Source: Alteromonadaceae bacterium
GTDB lineage: Bacteria; Pseudomonadota; Gammaproteobacteria; Enterobacterales; Alteromonadaceae
Assembly (NCBI GenBank): GCA_014872785.1
Contig: WKFJ01000011.1
Coordinates: 1 to 64,000 of the forward strand
Direction: 5' to 3'
Length of the DNA stretch: 64,000 nucleotides
In this document: positions 35,177-44,744 of the stretch, piece after piece
Position numbering within the stretch: the stretch's first letter is position 1
Layout of the letters: each line of letters opens with the position of its first letter
The notes under the pieces: generated by a model
Databases searched by the model: none
Told to the model about the DNA's origin: nothing
What the model saw: only the letters and a program-made list of their open reading frames with translations
Program-made: the position numbers and the translations under genes

Positions 35177-36346
35177 ATGCGCAAGTCAATTATTGGATTA
35201 TTCGTCGCACTGAACACTACAAGCGTGCTTGCAGATGAGAATAAAGCTCAAGGCTTCTATGTCGGTGCTGATTACGTACTTTATTCAGCAGATAATAGCC
35301 GCAAATTACAAAATGCCCCCCTAGCCCAAGCTGACGATGGAGATGGCGTTGGATTCAGGCTCGGATACACCTACTCTGAGTTATGGGACTTCAGGCTCAG
35401 TTACTCAGACATTCAAGTTGAATCTTCTGGGACCGGCAGTTATGACTTCGATGGCTCAATTTTAACACTCGATGCGCTGTACTCTCCGTGGGAAGCACCT
35501 ACCTTTTTAAGTTTTGGTGTCAGCCAACTAGACATGGAATCTAAAAACGAGGCATTCAGTATCGGTGCCGGGTTAAAACAACATCTAAGTGAGAGACTTG
35601 CCGTCACCGCAGAAGCAAAACGCTACTTCGGTATTTCAGACTCGCTCAACAGTGATGTCTCTTTACACTTCGGTATTGACTACAAGTTTGGTGAGACTAG
35701 TAGTGTAGCTAAAACCGCACCAGCAGATGGCGATCGTGACGGTGTCGTGAACTCACTAGATAACTGCCCGAACACTGTCTTTGGAGCGCCAGTGAATGGC
35801 AGCGGCTGTGCAGACAGTGACCGAGACGGGATATTAGATATTAACGATCGCTGCCCGAATACAGCACGCGGCACTCGCGTCGATGGCAATGGTTGTAAAG
35901 TAGTTCTGGACACTGACAAAGATGGCGTATTAGACAATGTTGATGCCTGCCCTAATAGCATCTCAGGCGCAACAGTTGATTCGCGTGGCTGCATGGTTAA
36001 AGCTGAAAGCATTGAATTAGAGGTGCTCTTCGCACATGACTCTAGTGAGGTAACAGCACAATACATGACGCAATTAAGAGAAGTTGCCGACTACTTGGCG
36101 CGCCACCCTAAAGTCACCTTAGAGTTAGGTGGGCATACCTCAATCGTTGGATCTGACACTTACAATCAAGGTCTTTCTGAGCGCAGGGCAAACGCGGTTA
36201 AAGCTATTCTTGTTGAGCAATTGGGTGTTTCTAGCGCCCGTATTGAAACCGTGGGCTATGGCGAGTCGCAACCAAAACACGCAGGTTCTAGCGAACAAGC
36301 TCATCGCAAAAACCGCCGTATTGAAGCTACTTTCAGCGACCAATAA
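35177..36346 (+). CDS. OmpA-family outer-membrane protein with thrombospondin type 3 repeats
   Basis: Outer-membrane protein, 389 aa from the ATG at 35177. It has a signal peptide (KSIIGLFVALNTTSVLA) and an eight-strand OmpA-like barrel (about 20-170, ending YKFG). Three calcium-binding TSP type 3 repeats of the form DGDRDGVVNSLDNCPN, DSDRDGILDINDRCPN and DTDKDGVLDNVDACPN follow (about 185-275). The C-terminal peptidoglycan-binding OmpA domain has LGGHTSIVGSDTYNQGLSERRA, with the Asp and Arg that bind diaminopimelate. GGAA lies upstream of the second ATG, which begins the signal peptide directly. It probably links outer membrane and cell wall. Confidence 0.92.
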   Translation: MRKSIIGLFVALNTTSVLADENKAQGFYVGADYVLYSADNSRKLQNAPLAQADDGDGVGFRLGYTYSELWDFRLSYSDIQVESSGTGSYDFDGSILTLDALYSPWEAPTFLSFGVSQLDMESKNEAFSIGAGLKQHLSERLAVTAEAKRYFGISDSLNSDVSLHFGIDYKFGETSSVAKTAPADGDRDGVVNSLDNCPNTVFGAPVNGSGCADSDRDGILDINDRCPNTARGTRVDGNGCKVVLDTDKDGVLDNVDACPNSISGATVDSRGCMVKAESIELEVLFAHDSSEVTAQYMTQLREVADYLARHPKVTLELGGHTSIVGSDTYNQGLSERRANAVKAILVEQLGVSSARIETVGYGESQPKHAGSSEQAHRKNRRIEATFSDQ

Positions 36347-36365
36347 TAGTTAACTATCAAGTAAT

Positions 36366-36394
36366 GACAGTGGTGCGCTTCTTGCGCCACTGTC
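36366..36394 (+). terminator. Terminator-like hairpin after the OmpA-family gene
   Basis: GACAGTGGTGC (36366-36376) pairs with GCGCCACTGTC (36384-36394) with one G-T wobble, 19 bp past the stop codon. The following sequence is GCATCTCC, so a T-run is lacking. The remaining bases to the next gene (to 36645) hold nothing recognised. Confidence 0.45.
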
Positions 36395-36645
36395 GCATCT
36401 CCTGCTTAAAAGATATCACTGTTCCATCAACTGTCTAAATAACACGACCATCATCTCGTCGGTAACTCGACATCACTTAGGTCAAAAACGTCTACAGCGA
36501 ACAAATAATTTCACTAGTTTTTATATTCCCCCATATAATACCGGTCACATTGTCTAATGCGTAGAATGCATATTAGCGCTTAAACGATGTTTGCAAGCGC
36601 ATCTGATGATGCATTTTCAAACGTAGCCAAATTGGAGCAATTGCT

Positions 36646-37080
36646 GTGACGGAGTCCAACAGCCAAAACACTACACTGACAGGACAATGCAACTGTGGAA
36701 GCGTTAAATTTGAAGCCTCCCAAAACAATGGTGATGTTTACATTTGTCATTGTTCCATATGCCAACGCAAAAGTGGTGGAAATGGCGTTGCCGTTATCAT
36801 TGTGCCCAAGGAAACCTTTAATTTTTCTCAAGGTTCCGAACATATTACCCGATGGCAAAAACCAGGACACGACTGGATAAATTGTTTTTGTCGTTCCTGT
36901 GGTTCGCCTGTTCCAGGGGAGAATAGTGCAGAAAGTTTATTTATCCCGGTCGGGCTCATCGATAAATCGACACAACCGCTATTGGTAAAAGGCCATATTT
37001 GGGTAGATTCAAAAGCGAACTGGGAAACCATCGCTGACAATGCCGTTCAATACCCCAAAGACTTTGGTTCCAATGCCTAA
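36646..37080 (+). CDS. GFA-family (Mss4-like) zinc protein, copy 2
   Basis: Cytoplasmic, 144 aa, GFA fold with zinc-binding CNCGSVKFEA, CHCSICQRKSGGNG and FCRSCGSPVPGE. It starts at GTG 36646. It differs considerably from the copy at 33241, so it is not a recent duplicate. Its stop overlaps the ATG of the downstream lipoprotein gene (ATGCCTAA), which suggests co-translation. Function unknown beyond the family. Confidence 0.88.
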   Translation: MTESNSQNTTLTGQCNCGSVKFEASQNNGDVYICHCSICQRKSGGNGVAVIIVPKETFNFSQGSEHITRWQKPGHDWINCFCRSCGSPVPGENSAESLFIPVGLIDKSTQPLLVKGHIWVDSKANWETIADNAVQYPKDFGSNA

Positions 37081-37606
37081 ATTGCTATTGGTATTTTTGT
37101 TGTGTTTTGGCATTGGCAGCTGCGCAAACATGCCTCTAACCACTCTTTTAACACTATCGAGTTACAATCAAATCGACTTGTTAAACATCCCCCCTGAGTC
37201 GCTTGAGGTGGGTGTCATTTTGAGCGGACGCGATATTGGCATAAACTCAGCTAATTTAGAGATTAAATTTCAACAAAGTAACCAAACCTACAGCTACTTA
37301 CTAACCCAAATTAGTAAATCAAAACGTGACAAAACCTGGTATTCATCTTTAAAAACGCAATACAACTTTAAATTGGATGACGATAGCGTCTTAGCATATC
37401 GAAAACTACTAAGCTTTCTCGAAAAAGAACCCAACGACAATTTAGACAAAGCAGCCCCCAATTTCTCAGCAGCAATATACTTTAATGAGCCAATTCGCCC
37501 TGATGAAGTAATTTTATTGAGCGTGACACTTTCGCACCCTCACTTTGAACAACCTTTGACGTTATTTAATGAAGTGCCAATCAAAACAAATGCTAGCGAT
37601 CAATAA
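37073..37606 (+). CDS. Hypothetical lipoprotein, 177 aa
   Basis: Not recognised beyond being a lipoprotein. The leader PKLLLVFLLCFGIGSCANM has a lipobox ending GSC. The mature part (about 160 aa) looks beta-rich (ESLEVGVILSGRDIGINSANLEI) with a short helical segment and resembles no family I can name. The ATG at 37073 overlaps the last codons of the GFA gene; a start at 37040 is possible but would hide the leader behind 11 residues. Confidence 0.7.
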   Translation: MPKLLLVFLLCFGIGSCANMPLTTLLTLSSYNQIDLLNIPPESLEVGVILSGRDIGINSANLEIKFQQSNQTYSYLLTQISKSKRDKTWYSSLKTQYNFKLDDDSVLAYRKLLSFLEKEPNDNLDKAAPNFSAAIYFNEPIRPDEVILLSVTLSHPHFEQPLTLFNEVPIKTNASDQ

Positions 37607-37641
37607 GTACCCTCACTGGGTTAATTTTCAATCGTAACGTA

Positions 37642-37766
37642 ACTAGAGCCTGTTGATCTTTGTTGTTGCTTTTTGACTTAGCCCACTAGGCATGCAAAGC
37701 AATGCCGAGACCCAAAAGCGTTCAGATTGAACAAAAGTTATACCGCAAGTATCAACAGGCTCTAGT
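37642..37766. repeat. MITE-like element with perfect 16-bp inverted ends
   Basis: ACTAGAGCCTGTTGAT (37642-37657) and ATCAACAGGCTCTAGT (37751-37766) are perfect inverted copies 93 bp apart. Read as AGCCTGTTGAT ends flanked on both sides by CTAG, this fits a short non-autonomous element with a 4-bp YTAR-type target duplication, as in IS5-group elements. No transposase is encoded inside. It sits in an intergenic gap and may alter expression of the gene at 37857. Confidence 0.65.
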
Positions 37767-37856
37767 AAAATTGATACCTTTGTCTAACATGAATGAAAAA
37801 GAGTTTTTGGCTATAATAGTCAGCAATTCTCCTGCTAACCGGATGCATTAACGTTA

Positions 37857-38531
37857 ATGAAAAAGCTCATAACATTAATGGCTTTATTGATTTCTTTTTC
37901 GCTAAGCGCGAATGAAGCTGCAAAAGAGCCACCGCTAGACCCTAAGTACATGGGTGTGCATAAGTTTGTATTGCTTGCCAACAACACAACCATTTACGCG
38001 TACAATCTGGCGACTTACGACAAACCGAAGAACTACCAGATCCTTTATAAGGTAACCAGCATTCCAACTGCTTTGCGCATTATGGTGCGCGATGCACAAG
38101 CGGATGGTAATCAGGTTACTGTTATTACCAAGCCGTTCAACCTGGAAAGAATGCTCAGAGGTCACGATTTCGAGGTTACTGGCGAGGTATATTTAGGTCA
38201 TTTCGATCGTGGCGGCATGTCTGTGTACCCAGAACTAACCATGAGTCTAAGCGAAAAGCTTTATGTGCGAGAGCTAACTGATTTGGAACCATCAAGCAAC
38301 CGTCACATATATGACGAAGTGCGTTTGGATCCGACCACCAAAATATTAGTCAAACAAGTGACAATGGCACCGAGTTTTGCCAATGTAATATTATTTGATG
38401 ATGATCGCAGCTGCGTGAAAGAGTTCTATACATCAAGTTCTACCCCCTCACAAAACGAATTATTCATGAAGCTCACGCTGTGTGGCTCTATAAAGCCGAT
38501 GTACTTTGAAGTAGAAGATTTCTCAAGCTAA
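37857..38531 (+). CDS. Exported hypothetical protein, 224 aa
   Basis: Function unknown. A signal peptide (KKLITLMALLISFSLSA) is followed by a beta-rich mature domain. FNLERMLRGHDFEVTGEVYLGHFDRGG and YVRELTDLEPSSNRHIYDEVRLDP look like conserved segments of a family seen in related marine gammaproteobacteria (from memory). Two Cys (RSCVKEF and LTLCGS) may form a disulfide. Monocistronic; the hairpin at 38550 follows. Confidence 0.75.
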   Translation: MKKLITLMALLISFSLSANEAAKEPPLDPKYMGVHKFVLLANNTTIYAYNLATYDKPKNYQILYKVTSIPTALRIMVRDAQADGNQVTVITKPFNLERMLRGHDFEVTGEVYLGHFDRGGMSVYPELTMSLSEKLYVRELTDLEPSSNRHIYDEVRLDPTTKILVKQVTMAPSFANVILFDDDRSCVKEFYTSSSTPSQNELFMKLTLCGSIKPMYFEVEDFSS

Positions 38532-38549
38532 GTATTTTTGCCGTTGGCG

Positions 38550-38580
38550 AGGCTCACTTTTATCACTCAAAAGTGAGCCT
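38550..38580 (+). terminator. Terminator-like hairpin
   Basis: AGGCTCACTTTT (38550-38561) pairs perfectly with AAAAGTGAGCCT (38569-38580), 19 bp past the stop codon, with a 7-base loop. AATTCAC follows, so there is no clear T-run. Confidence 0.55.
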
Positions 38581-38731
38581 AATTCACAAAACCTTTCAAT
38601 TCTGTCTCCCGTTTGCGTCCTTATTCTGCATAACCACGATAATGCGTTGAATAATATAAGAAAAAACAAAGTTTCCGCTTACACATGGACGCGCCCTGTA
38701 TTACTCTATGGTTCAGGAGGCATAACCACTA

Positions 38732-39949
38732 ATGAAAACCATAGAAAAGTCCACAAAACTCAATAATGTGTGCTACGACATTCGTGGCCCAATATTGACC
38801 GAAGCAAAGCGTCTCGAAGACGAAGGCAACAAAATCCTCAAGTTGAATATAGGCAACCCTGCCCCTTTTGGTTTTGAAGCCCCAGAAGACATCCTCAAAG
38901 ATGTCATCCATAATTTGCCCAATTCCCAGGGGTATGCTGACGCCAATGGACTTTATGCCGCCCGAGTGGCCGTAATGCAATATTATCAACAGCGCAATAT
39001 CAAAAACATTCGGATAGATGATGTGTTTATTGGCAATGGCGTCAGTGAGTTGATCGTGATGGCGATGCAGGCGCTTTTGAACAACGGTGACGAAGTGTTA
39101 TTACCGGCTCCAGATTATCCATTGTGGACAGCTGCGGTCAGCCTATCCTCTGGTACTCCAGTGCATTATATGTGTGATGAAAAATCCAATTGGTTTCCGG
39201 ATATTGAGGATATCAAAAGCAAAATCACACCTAATACCAAGGCGATTGTATTAATTAATCCAAATAACCCTACTGGTGCGGTTTACAGTAAAGAATTGCT
39301 ACTACAAATTATCGATGTTGCGCGCGAGCATGGATTAATGATTTTCAGTGACGAAATCTACGACAAAATCATCTACGACCGTGCCAAACACATATCAATA
39401 GCATCATTAGCCGACGATATTTTCTTTGTAACCTTCAGCGGCTTGTCGAAAAACTCCCGTGTCGCCGGTTTCCGTGCCGGCTGGCTATTTATCAGTGGCA
39501 ACAAACGCCTAGGTCGCAGTTATATTGAAGGCCTTAATATTCTCTCGTCTATGAGGATGTGTGCCAATGTTCCGAGTCAACACGCAGTACAAACGGCGCT
39601 TGGTGGCTATCAAAGCATCAATGAATTAATCGTAGAAGGTGGGCGACTGCGCGACCAAAGAGACGTGGCTTGGCAAAAACTCAACGATATTCCTGGAATT
39701 CGCTGCGTAAAACCCAAAGGGGCTATGTACTGTTTTGCCAAAGTGGATGCTAAGAAATTCAATATTCAAGATGACGAAAAAATGATTTTGGACTTGCTGC
39801 GCCAGCAAAAAGTACTGTTAGTTCACGGTTCGGCATTTAACTTACAGGCTGGTATTTATTTCCGCTTGGTATTTCTACCCCATGTTGACATTCTCGAACC
39901 GGCTTTAGATGGGATCAGTAAATTTTTCGGTACTTATTCGCAAAGTTAA
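38732..39949 (+). CDS. alaA: Alanine transaminase AlaA
   Basis: Cytoplasmic PLP-dependent class I aminotransferase, 405 aa, the exact length of E. coli AlaA, which makes alanine from pyruvate and glutamate. Very similar blocks include [53 protein letters not shown] and [11 protein letters not shown]. The PLP Lys lies in [15 protein letters not shown]. coli has SKTYR, so Thr-Tyr after the Lys is Asn-Ser here. AGGAGG lies upstream of the ATG. It is followed 1 bp later by yfbR and then dgt, so alaA-yfbR-dgt forms an operon-like run. Confidence 0.95.
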   Translation: MKTIEKSTKLNNVCYDIRGPILTEAKRLEDEGNKILKLNIGNPAPFGFEAPEDILKDVIHNLPNSQGYADANGLYAARVAVMQYYQQRNIKNIRIDDVFIGNGVSELIVMAMQALLNNGDEVLLPAPDYPLWTAAVSLSSGTPVHYMCDEKSNWFPDIEDIKSKITPNTKAIVLINPNNPTGAVYSKELLLQIIDVAREHGLMIFSDEIYDKIIYDRAKHISIASLADDIFFVTFSGLSKNSRVAGFRAGWLFISGNKRLGRSYIEGLNILSSMRMCANVPSQHAVQTALGGYQSINELIVEGGRLRDQRDVAWQKLNDIPGIRCVKPKGAMYCFAKVDAKKFNIQDDEKMILDLLRQQKVLLVHGSAFNLQAGIYFRLVFLPHVDILEPALDGISKFFGTYSQS

Positions 39950-39950
39950 T

Positions 39951-40550
39951 ATGAAGTCGTCAACCCAAAGTCATTTTTTCGCACATTTGGCCAGAATGAA
40001 GCTGATTCAGCGCTGGCCATTAATGCGCAATATTCACTCTGAAAACGTGCAAGAGCATAGTCTTCAAGTGGCCATGGTTGCCCACGCATTAGCGCTTATT
40101 AAGAACCGTTTTTACAACGGTGATGTTGACCCCTATCGCATTGCGACCATCGCCATGTTTCACGATGTTTCTGAAGTACTGACTGGAGACTTACCTAACC
40201 CAGTTAAATATTTCAACAACGCAATTAAGAACGAATATAAGAAGATTGAAAAGGCAGCTGAAGAAAAGCTTGTGGCAATGGCGCCAGAAGAGTTTCGCGA
40301 AGACTATGCGCAGTTAATCGATCACAAATATCACTCGGATGAAGAAGCTTTCTTAGTAAAGGCGGCAGATGTAATTTGTGCTTACTTAAAAACGCTTGAA
40401 GAGCTTTCAGCCGGAAACCAAGAGTTTAAGCTGGCAAAAAAGCGACTGGACAAGACATTACAGGATTACCAATCGCCTGAAATAAGCTATTTCATGGAAA
40501 AATACGTAGACAGTTTCAATCTTAGTTTGGACGAAATCACACAAGAATAA
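39951..40550 (+). CDS. yfbR: 5'-deoxynucleotidase YfbR
   Basis: Cytoplasmic HD-domain metal-dependent nucleotidase, 199 aa, like E. coli YfbR (199 aa), which dephosphorylates dNMPs. The HD motif reads [15 protein letters not shown] and [20 protein letters not shown]. The Trp-Pro-Leu-Met-Arg-Asn region near the N-terminus matches E. coli. The ATG at 39951 follows the alaA stop by one base. Next to dgt, it suggests joint control of dNTP pools. Confidence 0.95.
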   Translation: MKSSTQSHFFAHLARMKLIQRWPLMRNIHSENVQEHSLQVAMVAHALALIKNRFYNGDVDPYRIATIAMFHDVSEVLTGDLPNPVKYFNNAIKNEYKKIEKAAEEKLVAMAPEEFREDYAQLIDHKYHSDEEAFLVKAADVICAYLKTLEELSAGNQEFKLAKKRLDKTLQDYQSPEISYFMEKYVDSFNLSLDEITQE

Positions 40551-40553
40551 ATA

Positions 40554-41894
40554 ATGACAGAAAACGTCTGGCATCAACGCCGATTTAAGAATAACCCTCA
40601 ACGCCAAGGCGACCACCGTTCTCCTTTTCAGCGTGATAAAGCCAGAATTCTGCACTCCGCTGCTTTTAGACGATTACAGTCCAAAACGCAGGTTTTGGGC
40701 GTTGGTATTGGTGATTTTTACCGCACTCGTCTGACTCACTCTCTTGAAGTGTCACAAATTGGTCAAGGTATCGCGGCACAACTCGCCATTAAATTCCCTG
40801 AACTTACACAAACCTTGGGATTAGATTCCAATTTAATAGAGGCATTATGCCTCGCTCACGATATTGGACATCCCCCCTTTGGTCACGGCGGCGAAATCGC
40901 TTTACATTACATGATGCACAAACACGGTGGGTTCGAAGGCAATGGACAAACATTCCGCATCATTACGCAACTTGAACCCTACACCGCTCACAACGGGATG
41001 GATTTGAGTAGGCGCACCGTTTTAGGTTTAGTCAAATACCCAAACACTATCGAAGCGTTGAGTGCCAAAGTAACGCCAAGCCCTTGTATTGATCATCGCA
41101 GTGTTCAGGCTGGACAATGGCACCCGCCCAAAGGGCTTTATCAAGATGATAAAGCCGCCTTTGAGTGGTTACTTGAGCCCTTCTCCTCTAGCGACAAAGC
41201 GCTTTTTACCAGTATTCGACCGCAACACAATGAAAACAAACACGCTAAGACGCGTTTCAAATCCTTCGATTGCTCAATTATGGAATTAGCGGATGATATC
41301 GCCTACAGCATTCATGATTTAGAGGACGCTATTGTAATGGGCGTAGTGCAGCAGCGCGCATTCGAACTTGAACTAGTGGAGCCGATTTGTGCACTTGCTG
41401 ACAGCCAATGGTTCCGAGAGAATTTACCTGTATTAACGGCCAAACTCTTCAGTCAACTCCACCACGAGAGAAAAGACGCTATAGGCGCGTTAGTAAACAC
41501 CTTTATTACGCATATTGAGATTGCCGAAAGAGACAACATGTTCAATGACGAGTTGTTGCGATACAACGCCGTGTTCCCGGAAAACTATAGTCATGCACTC
41601 GATTGCTTCAAACGCTTTGTTTTTAAATGGGTCATCAGAAAATCAGATATTCAACAACTTGAATATAAAGGGCAACAAGTTGTTATGGAACTATTCACCG
41701 CGTTTGCTTCAGATCCAGAACGACTTTTACCAGAAAACACGAAAAAGCGCTGGCAAATAGCGGAACAAGAACAAAGGGGCTTACGCGTCATATCTGACTA
41801 TATCTCTGGGATGACAGACGAGTTTGCCTCTCGCATGCACAGTAATTTATTCATGCCAAAGAGCCAAAACATGAATAATGGACAATTATATTAA
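40554..41894 (+). CDS. dgt: dGTPase (deoxyguanosinetriphosphate triphosphohydrolase)
   Basis: Cytoplasmic HD-domain enzyme, 446 aa, that releases tripolyphosphate from dGTP. N-terminal motifs include SPFQRDKARILHSAAFRRLQSKTQV and the RLTHSLEVSQIGQGIA block. The HD signature is LAHDIGHPPFGHGGE. A later MELADDIAYSIHDLEDAI gives the other metal ligands. It begins 4 bp after the yfbR stop. Dgt homologues can also take part in phage defence, but nothing here shows that. Confidence 0.94.
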   Translation: MTENVWHQRRFKNNPQRQGDHRSPFQRDKARILHSAAFRRLQSKTQVLGVGIGDFYRTRLTHSLEVSQIGQGIAAQLAIKFPELTQTLGLDSNLIEALCLAHDIGHPPFGHGGEIALHYMMHKHGGFEGNGQTFRIITQLEPYTAHNGMDLSRRTVLGLVKYPNTIEALSAKVTPSPCIDHRSVQAGQWHPPKGLYQDDKAAFEWLLEPFSSSDKALFTSIRPQHNENKHAKTRFKSFDCSIMELADDIAYSIHDLEDAIVMGVVQQRAFELELVEPICALADSQWFRENLPVLTAKLFSQLHHERKDAIGALVNTFITHIEIAERDNMFNDELLRYNAVFPENYSHALDCFKRFVFKWVIRKSDIQQLEYKGQQVVMELFTAFASDPERLLPENTKKRWQIAEQEQRGLRVISDYISGMTDEFASRMHSNLFMPKSQNMNNGQLY

Positions 41895-42000
41895 CCATTT
41901 ATAACTAAAATAGCGCTTCAAGTGTGACTTGAAAACCATGTATTTAAAGTTTTAGCTATAATGGCAGATGTAGTCTTTACAATCAGTTAAACAATTTTTC

Positions 42001-42852
42001 ATGGCTATTCACGACATCGAACAAGAACCATCAATTGGCCTCGACGCTCAACCGATTTTCGAATTAGAAGATGAGGTAACATTAGTCGAGCCGGTAGAGT
42101 TTGAGTTAGAGCAAGCTAATGATGAACCTTCGCAAGAATTCGAACTTGAAGAACCCGAACTTATTATTGAGTCGGTAGTAACTAAGTCGAACGATGAAAT
42201 CGAAGAAATCAGTGAAACGGGCGCCCCCGCACCGGAGACTGAGACGCCGCCTGAGGAGCCAGTACTTTCAGCGACTGATGAATCGATAGTCGCTGATGAC
42301 ATCGAGAAAACGCACACATCAGGCCTCAAAGAGACATTAAACAATCCTGATTCGCCTAGTGATGTTTTGACGTCTGTTGAAGCTGAACACCCGCATACCG
42401 AAATTACCCACGACCTCGAAGCACTTAAACAAGCACAACTGCATCAAAGAGAACTTAATTTAGTCGCCAAAGTCGATGAATTGATTGAAACCCTAAAAAA
42501 GCGAACAGAACGCAATAAAATTCCCGAACAATCAGCCGGTAAACAATTCTCAACGGGAATTCACTACATTAAGTATGAAGACAATCATTACTTGGGAGCA
42601 AAGTGGTTTCGAAAAGCAGGGCTACAAGGGCATGCTAAAGCACAACTTTATTTAGGCTTGATGTTCATTAAAGGCGAAGGTGTTCCTAAAAGCCTATTTC
42701 ACGCCTATGCCTGGATCACCCTAGCTAATTGTCAAAAGCTTCCCGAAGCTGAAAACGCTATTAAACAGCTAGCTCAGCACCTTACAGCGAAACAGAAAAG
42801 TGCGGCTTCAAAGCACGCTGCCGACCTTTTAGAGCAAATTCACACGCTGTGA
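42001..42852 (+). CDS. Acidic protein with Sel1-like repeats
   Basis: Cytoplasmic, 283 aa. Residues 1 to about 140 are a strongly acidic, probably disordered region of repeated E/D/P/T-rich segments (FELEDEVTLVEPVEFELEQ). A charged helix follows (about 140-175). The C-terminal half (about 180-283) contains one or two Sel1/TPR-like helical repeats (YLGAKWFRKAGLQGHAKAQL, then YLGLMFIKGEGVPKS). Sel1 repeats mediate protein contacts. No partner is evident. It stands alone on the plus strand after dgt. Confidence 0.8.
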   Translation: MAIHDIEQEPSIGLDAQPIFELEDEVTLVEPVEFELEQANDEPSQEFELEEPELIIESVVTKSNDEIEEISETGAPAPETETPPEEPVLSATDESIVADDIEKTHTSGLKETLNNPDSPSDVLTSVEAEHPHTEITHDLEALKQAQLHQRELNLVAKVDELIETLKKRTERNKIPEQSAGKQFSTGIHYIKYEDNHYLGAKWFRKAGLQGHAKAQLYLGLMFIKGEGVPKSLFHAYAWITLANCQKLPEAENAIKQLAQHLTAKQKSAASKHAADLLEQIHTL

Positions 42853-42941
42853 TACTTTTTTGAAGTTTCCGTTGGGAATTTTTCCGATCTTTTCACGTTC
42901 AATACTGTACAAAAGAAGCTGTATATTTTGGGAAAATCATT

Positions 42942-43946
42942 ATGTTTAAAGAGCAATCAATCGGTAAAGTATTAACTGAAAACGATGTCACCGATGAGAA
43001 TATCTTCCTCAATAGGCGTAAGATGCTGAAACGTATGGGATTTGTTGGTGCAGGTTCTCTACTAGCAACAAGCCAAAATGCAAACGCAATAAGCTTGTTC
43101 GGCAAAAAGAAAGAAAGCTTCGTCACTGCACCTGTAGCGCATACTAAAAATACCGAGTACCAAATAACAGAAACACTCACCCCTGAGTCTAAGGTAACCA
43201 CCTACAATAATTTTTATGAATTTGGTACCAGTAAAAGCGACCCGGCAGAAAACGCTCAATCACTTACAGTCAATCCGTGGGAAGTAAAAATTACGGGCGC
43301 TGTAGAAAAGTCTTTTACTCTGTCTTACGACGACCTCTACAACATGTTCGACATTGAGGAAAGAATCTATCGATTTCGATGTGTTGAAGCATGGTCAATG
43401 GTAATTCCATGGTTGGGTTTTCCTTTATATAAGCTAATCAAAAAAGCTAAACCACTCAGTAAAGCGAAATATGTTGCTTTTAAAACCTTGTATCGCCCCT
43501 CAGAAATGCCTGGGCAAAAGAGTCGATTTGTTGGTGGCGGAATTGATTATCCGTATGTAGAGGGATTGCGCATGGACGAAGCAATGCATCCACTGACCTT
43601 AATGTCGGTTGGTGTATATGGCAAAACCCTGCCCCCACAAAACGGTGCTCCCATTCGCCTTGTGGTACCTTGGAAATACGGCTTTAAGAGTATTAAATCG
43701 GTTGTTGAAATAAACTTCACTGAGAAAGAACCTCCGACCACATGGAACATTTTAGCACCACAAGAATACGGTTTTTACGCCAATGTAAACCCTGCTGTTT
43801 CTCACCCACGCTGGTCACAAGCGTCTGAGCGCAGAATTACCTCTGGCGGTTTATTGACTCGAAATAGAATCGACACCTTACCATTTAATGGTTATTCAGA
43901 GGTCGCTAGTCTCTACGATGGTATGAACCTGAGGAAATACTATTAG
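42942..43946 (+). CDS. msrP: MsrP molybdopterin methionine-sulfoxide reductase catalytic subunit
   Basis: Periplasmic Mo-cofactor enzyme, 334 aa, that repairs oxidised methionine in envelope proteins. A Tat signal ([19 protein letters not shown]) precedes the molybdopterin domain. The Mo-ligand Cys is in [38 protein letters not shown] and [21 protein letters not shown] match the family. GGGAAA lies 7-8 bases before the ATG. It is followed 13 bp later by its haem-membrane partner MsrQ. Confidence 0.95.
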   Translation: MFKEQSIGKVLTENDVTDENIFLNRRKMLKRMGFVGAGSLLATSQNANAISLFGKKKESFVTAPVAHTKNTEYQITETLTPESKVTTYNNFYEFGTSKSDPAENAQSLTVNPWEVKITGAVEKSFTLSYDDLYNMFDIEERIYRFRCVEAWSMVIPWLGFPLYKLIKKAKPLSKAKYVAFKTLYRPSEMPGQKSRFVGGGIDYPYVEGLRMDEAMHPLTLMSVGVYGKTLPPQNGAPIRLVVPWKYGFKSIKSVVEINFTEKEPPTTWNILAPQEYGFYANVNPAVSHPRWSQASERRITSGGLLTRNRIDTLPFNGYSEVASLYDGMNLRKYY

Positions 43947-43959
43947 GAAGCATTAGCGA

Positions 43960-44568
43960 ATGGTACGGATAACCCCAAAGCACGTACTTTTAATAAAGTG
44001 CGTTATTCATCTAGTTGCATTGAGCTATTTGATTGTGCACTACTACTGGGCTTTTACTGACAATCTAGGCGCTGATCCAGTTAAGGCCATTATTCATTTT
44101 ACCGGCATGGGTTCCATTAACCTGTTATTAATTACGTTATGTGTTTCGCCAGTGGCTAAAAAATACCGACAAGCTAACCTAATGAAAACACGCAGATTAT
44201 TGGGTTTGTACACTGCATTTTACGCGCTTTGCCACATTAGTAATTATCTGTTTTTTGATTTGCAATTCGATTGGGGAAATCTATTACAAGATATTATCAA
44301 ACGTCCTTACATTACCGTTGGTTTCTTATCGTTTGTCATTCTTGTGGCACTATCTATTACCTCCCCTAGTGCGATTCAAAGAGCAATGAAACGAACATGG
44401 CAAAAGCTGCACAACTATGTATACCTATCGTTAGTATTGGGAATTACCCATTACCTCTGGTCTCTCAAAACTCTCACCACAGAGCCACTTATTTACCTAC
44501 TTATGAGTTGCTTTTTACTGTACTTAAGAAAAGACAAAATCACTTTATTTAAGAGACGAGTCACTTAA
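43960..44568 (+). CDS. msrQ: MsrQ haem-binding membrane subunit
   Basis: Inner-membrane b-type haem protein, 202 aa, ferric-reductase-like fold with about six TM helices. Haem-ligand His candidates are in IHFTGMGSINLLLI, ALCHISNYLFFDL and LHNYVYLSLVLGITHYLWS. It passes electrons from the quinone pool to MsrP. It is in an operon with msrP. Confidence 0.93.
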   Translation: MVRITPKHVLLIKCVIHLVALSYLIVHYYWAFTDNLGADPVKAIIHFTGMGSINLLLITLCVSPVAKKYRQANLMKTRRLLGLYTAFYALCHISNYLFFDLQFDWGNLLQDIIKRPYITVGFLSFVILVALSITSPSAIQRAMKRTWQKLHNYVYLSLVLGITHYLWSLKTLTTEPLIYLLMSCFLLYLRKDKITLFKRRVT

Positions 44569-44708
44569 ACATCATTAACTCAGCAAGAATTTACAGTCAC
44601 GGTTAACTTAGCAAAAAAACCAACATTTAATTCACTAGTACAGTTTGCCTTCGCATTTTGTATAAAAAATTAGCAAATTATGCTTGCATGTTTTTCCATA
44701 CAGCATTA

Positions 44709-44724
44709 CTGTTTGTTTATACAG
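44709..44724. promoter_or_regulatory. LexA box upstream of sulA
   Basis: CTGTTTGTTTATACAG matches the consensus CTGT-N8-ACAG perfectly at its outer bases. It lies 20 bp before the sulA start, and a possible -35 (TTGCAT, 44684-44689) is about 20 bp upstream of it, so bound LexA should block transcription until the SOS response. Confidence 0.85.
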
Positions 44725-44744
44725 TTTTATACAGGTATTTATCC

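Noticed and set aside
40554-41894. Dgt as part of a phage-defence island
   Set aside because: It is in the core alaA-yfbR-dgt run with no defence genes nearby, so a housekeeping dNTP role is more likely.
42048-42344. Minus-strand Ser-rich 98-codon frame
   Set aside because: It is the complement of the Glu/Asp-rich region of the Sel1-like gene; the composition is a by-product of GAA/GAG codons.
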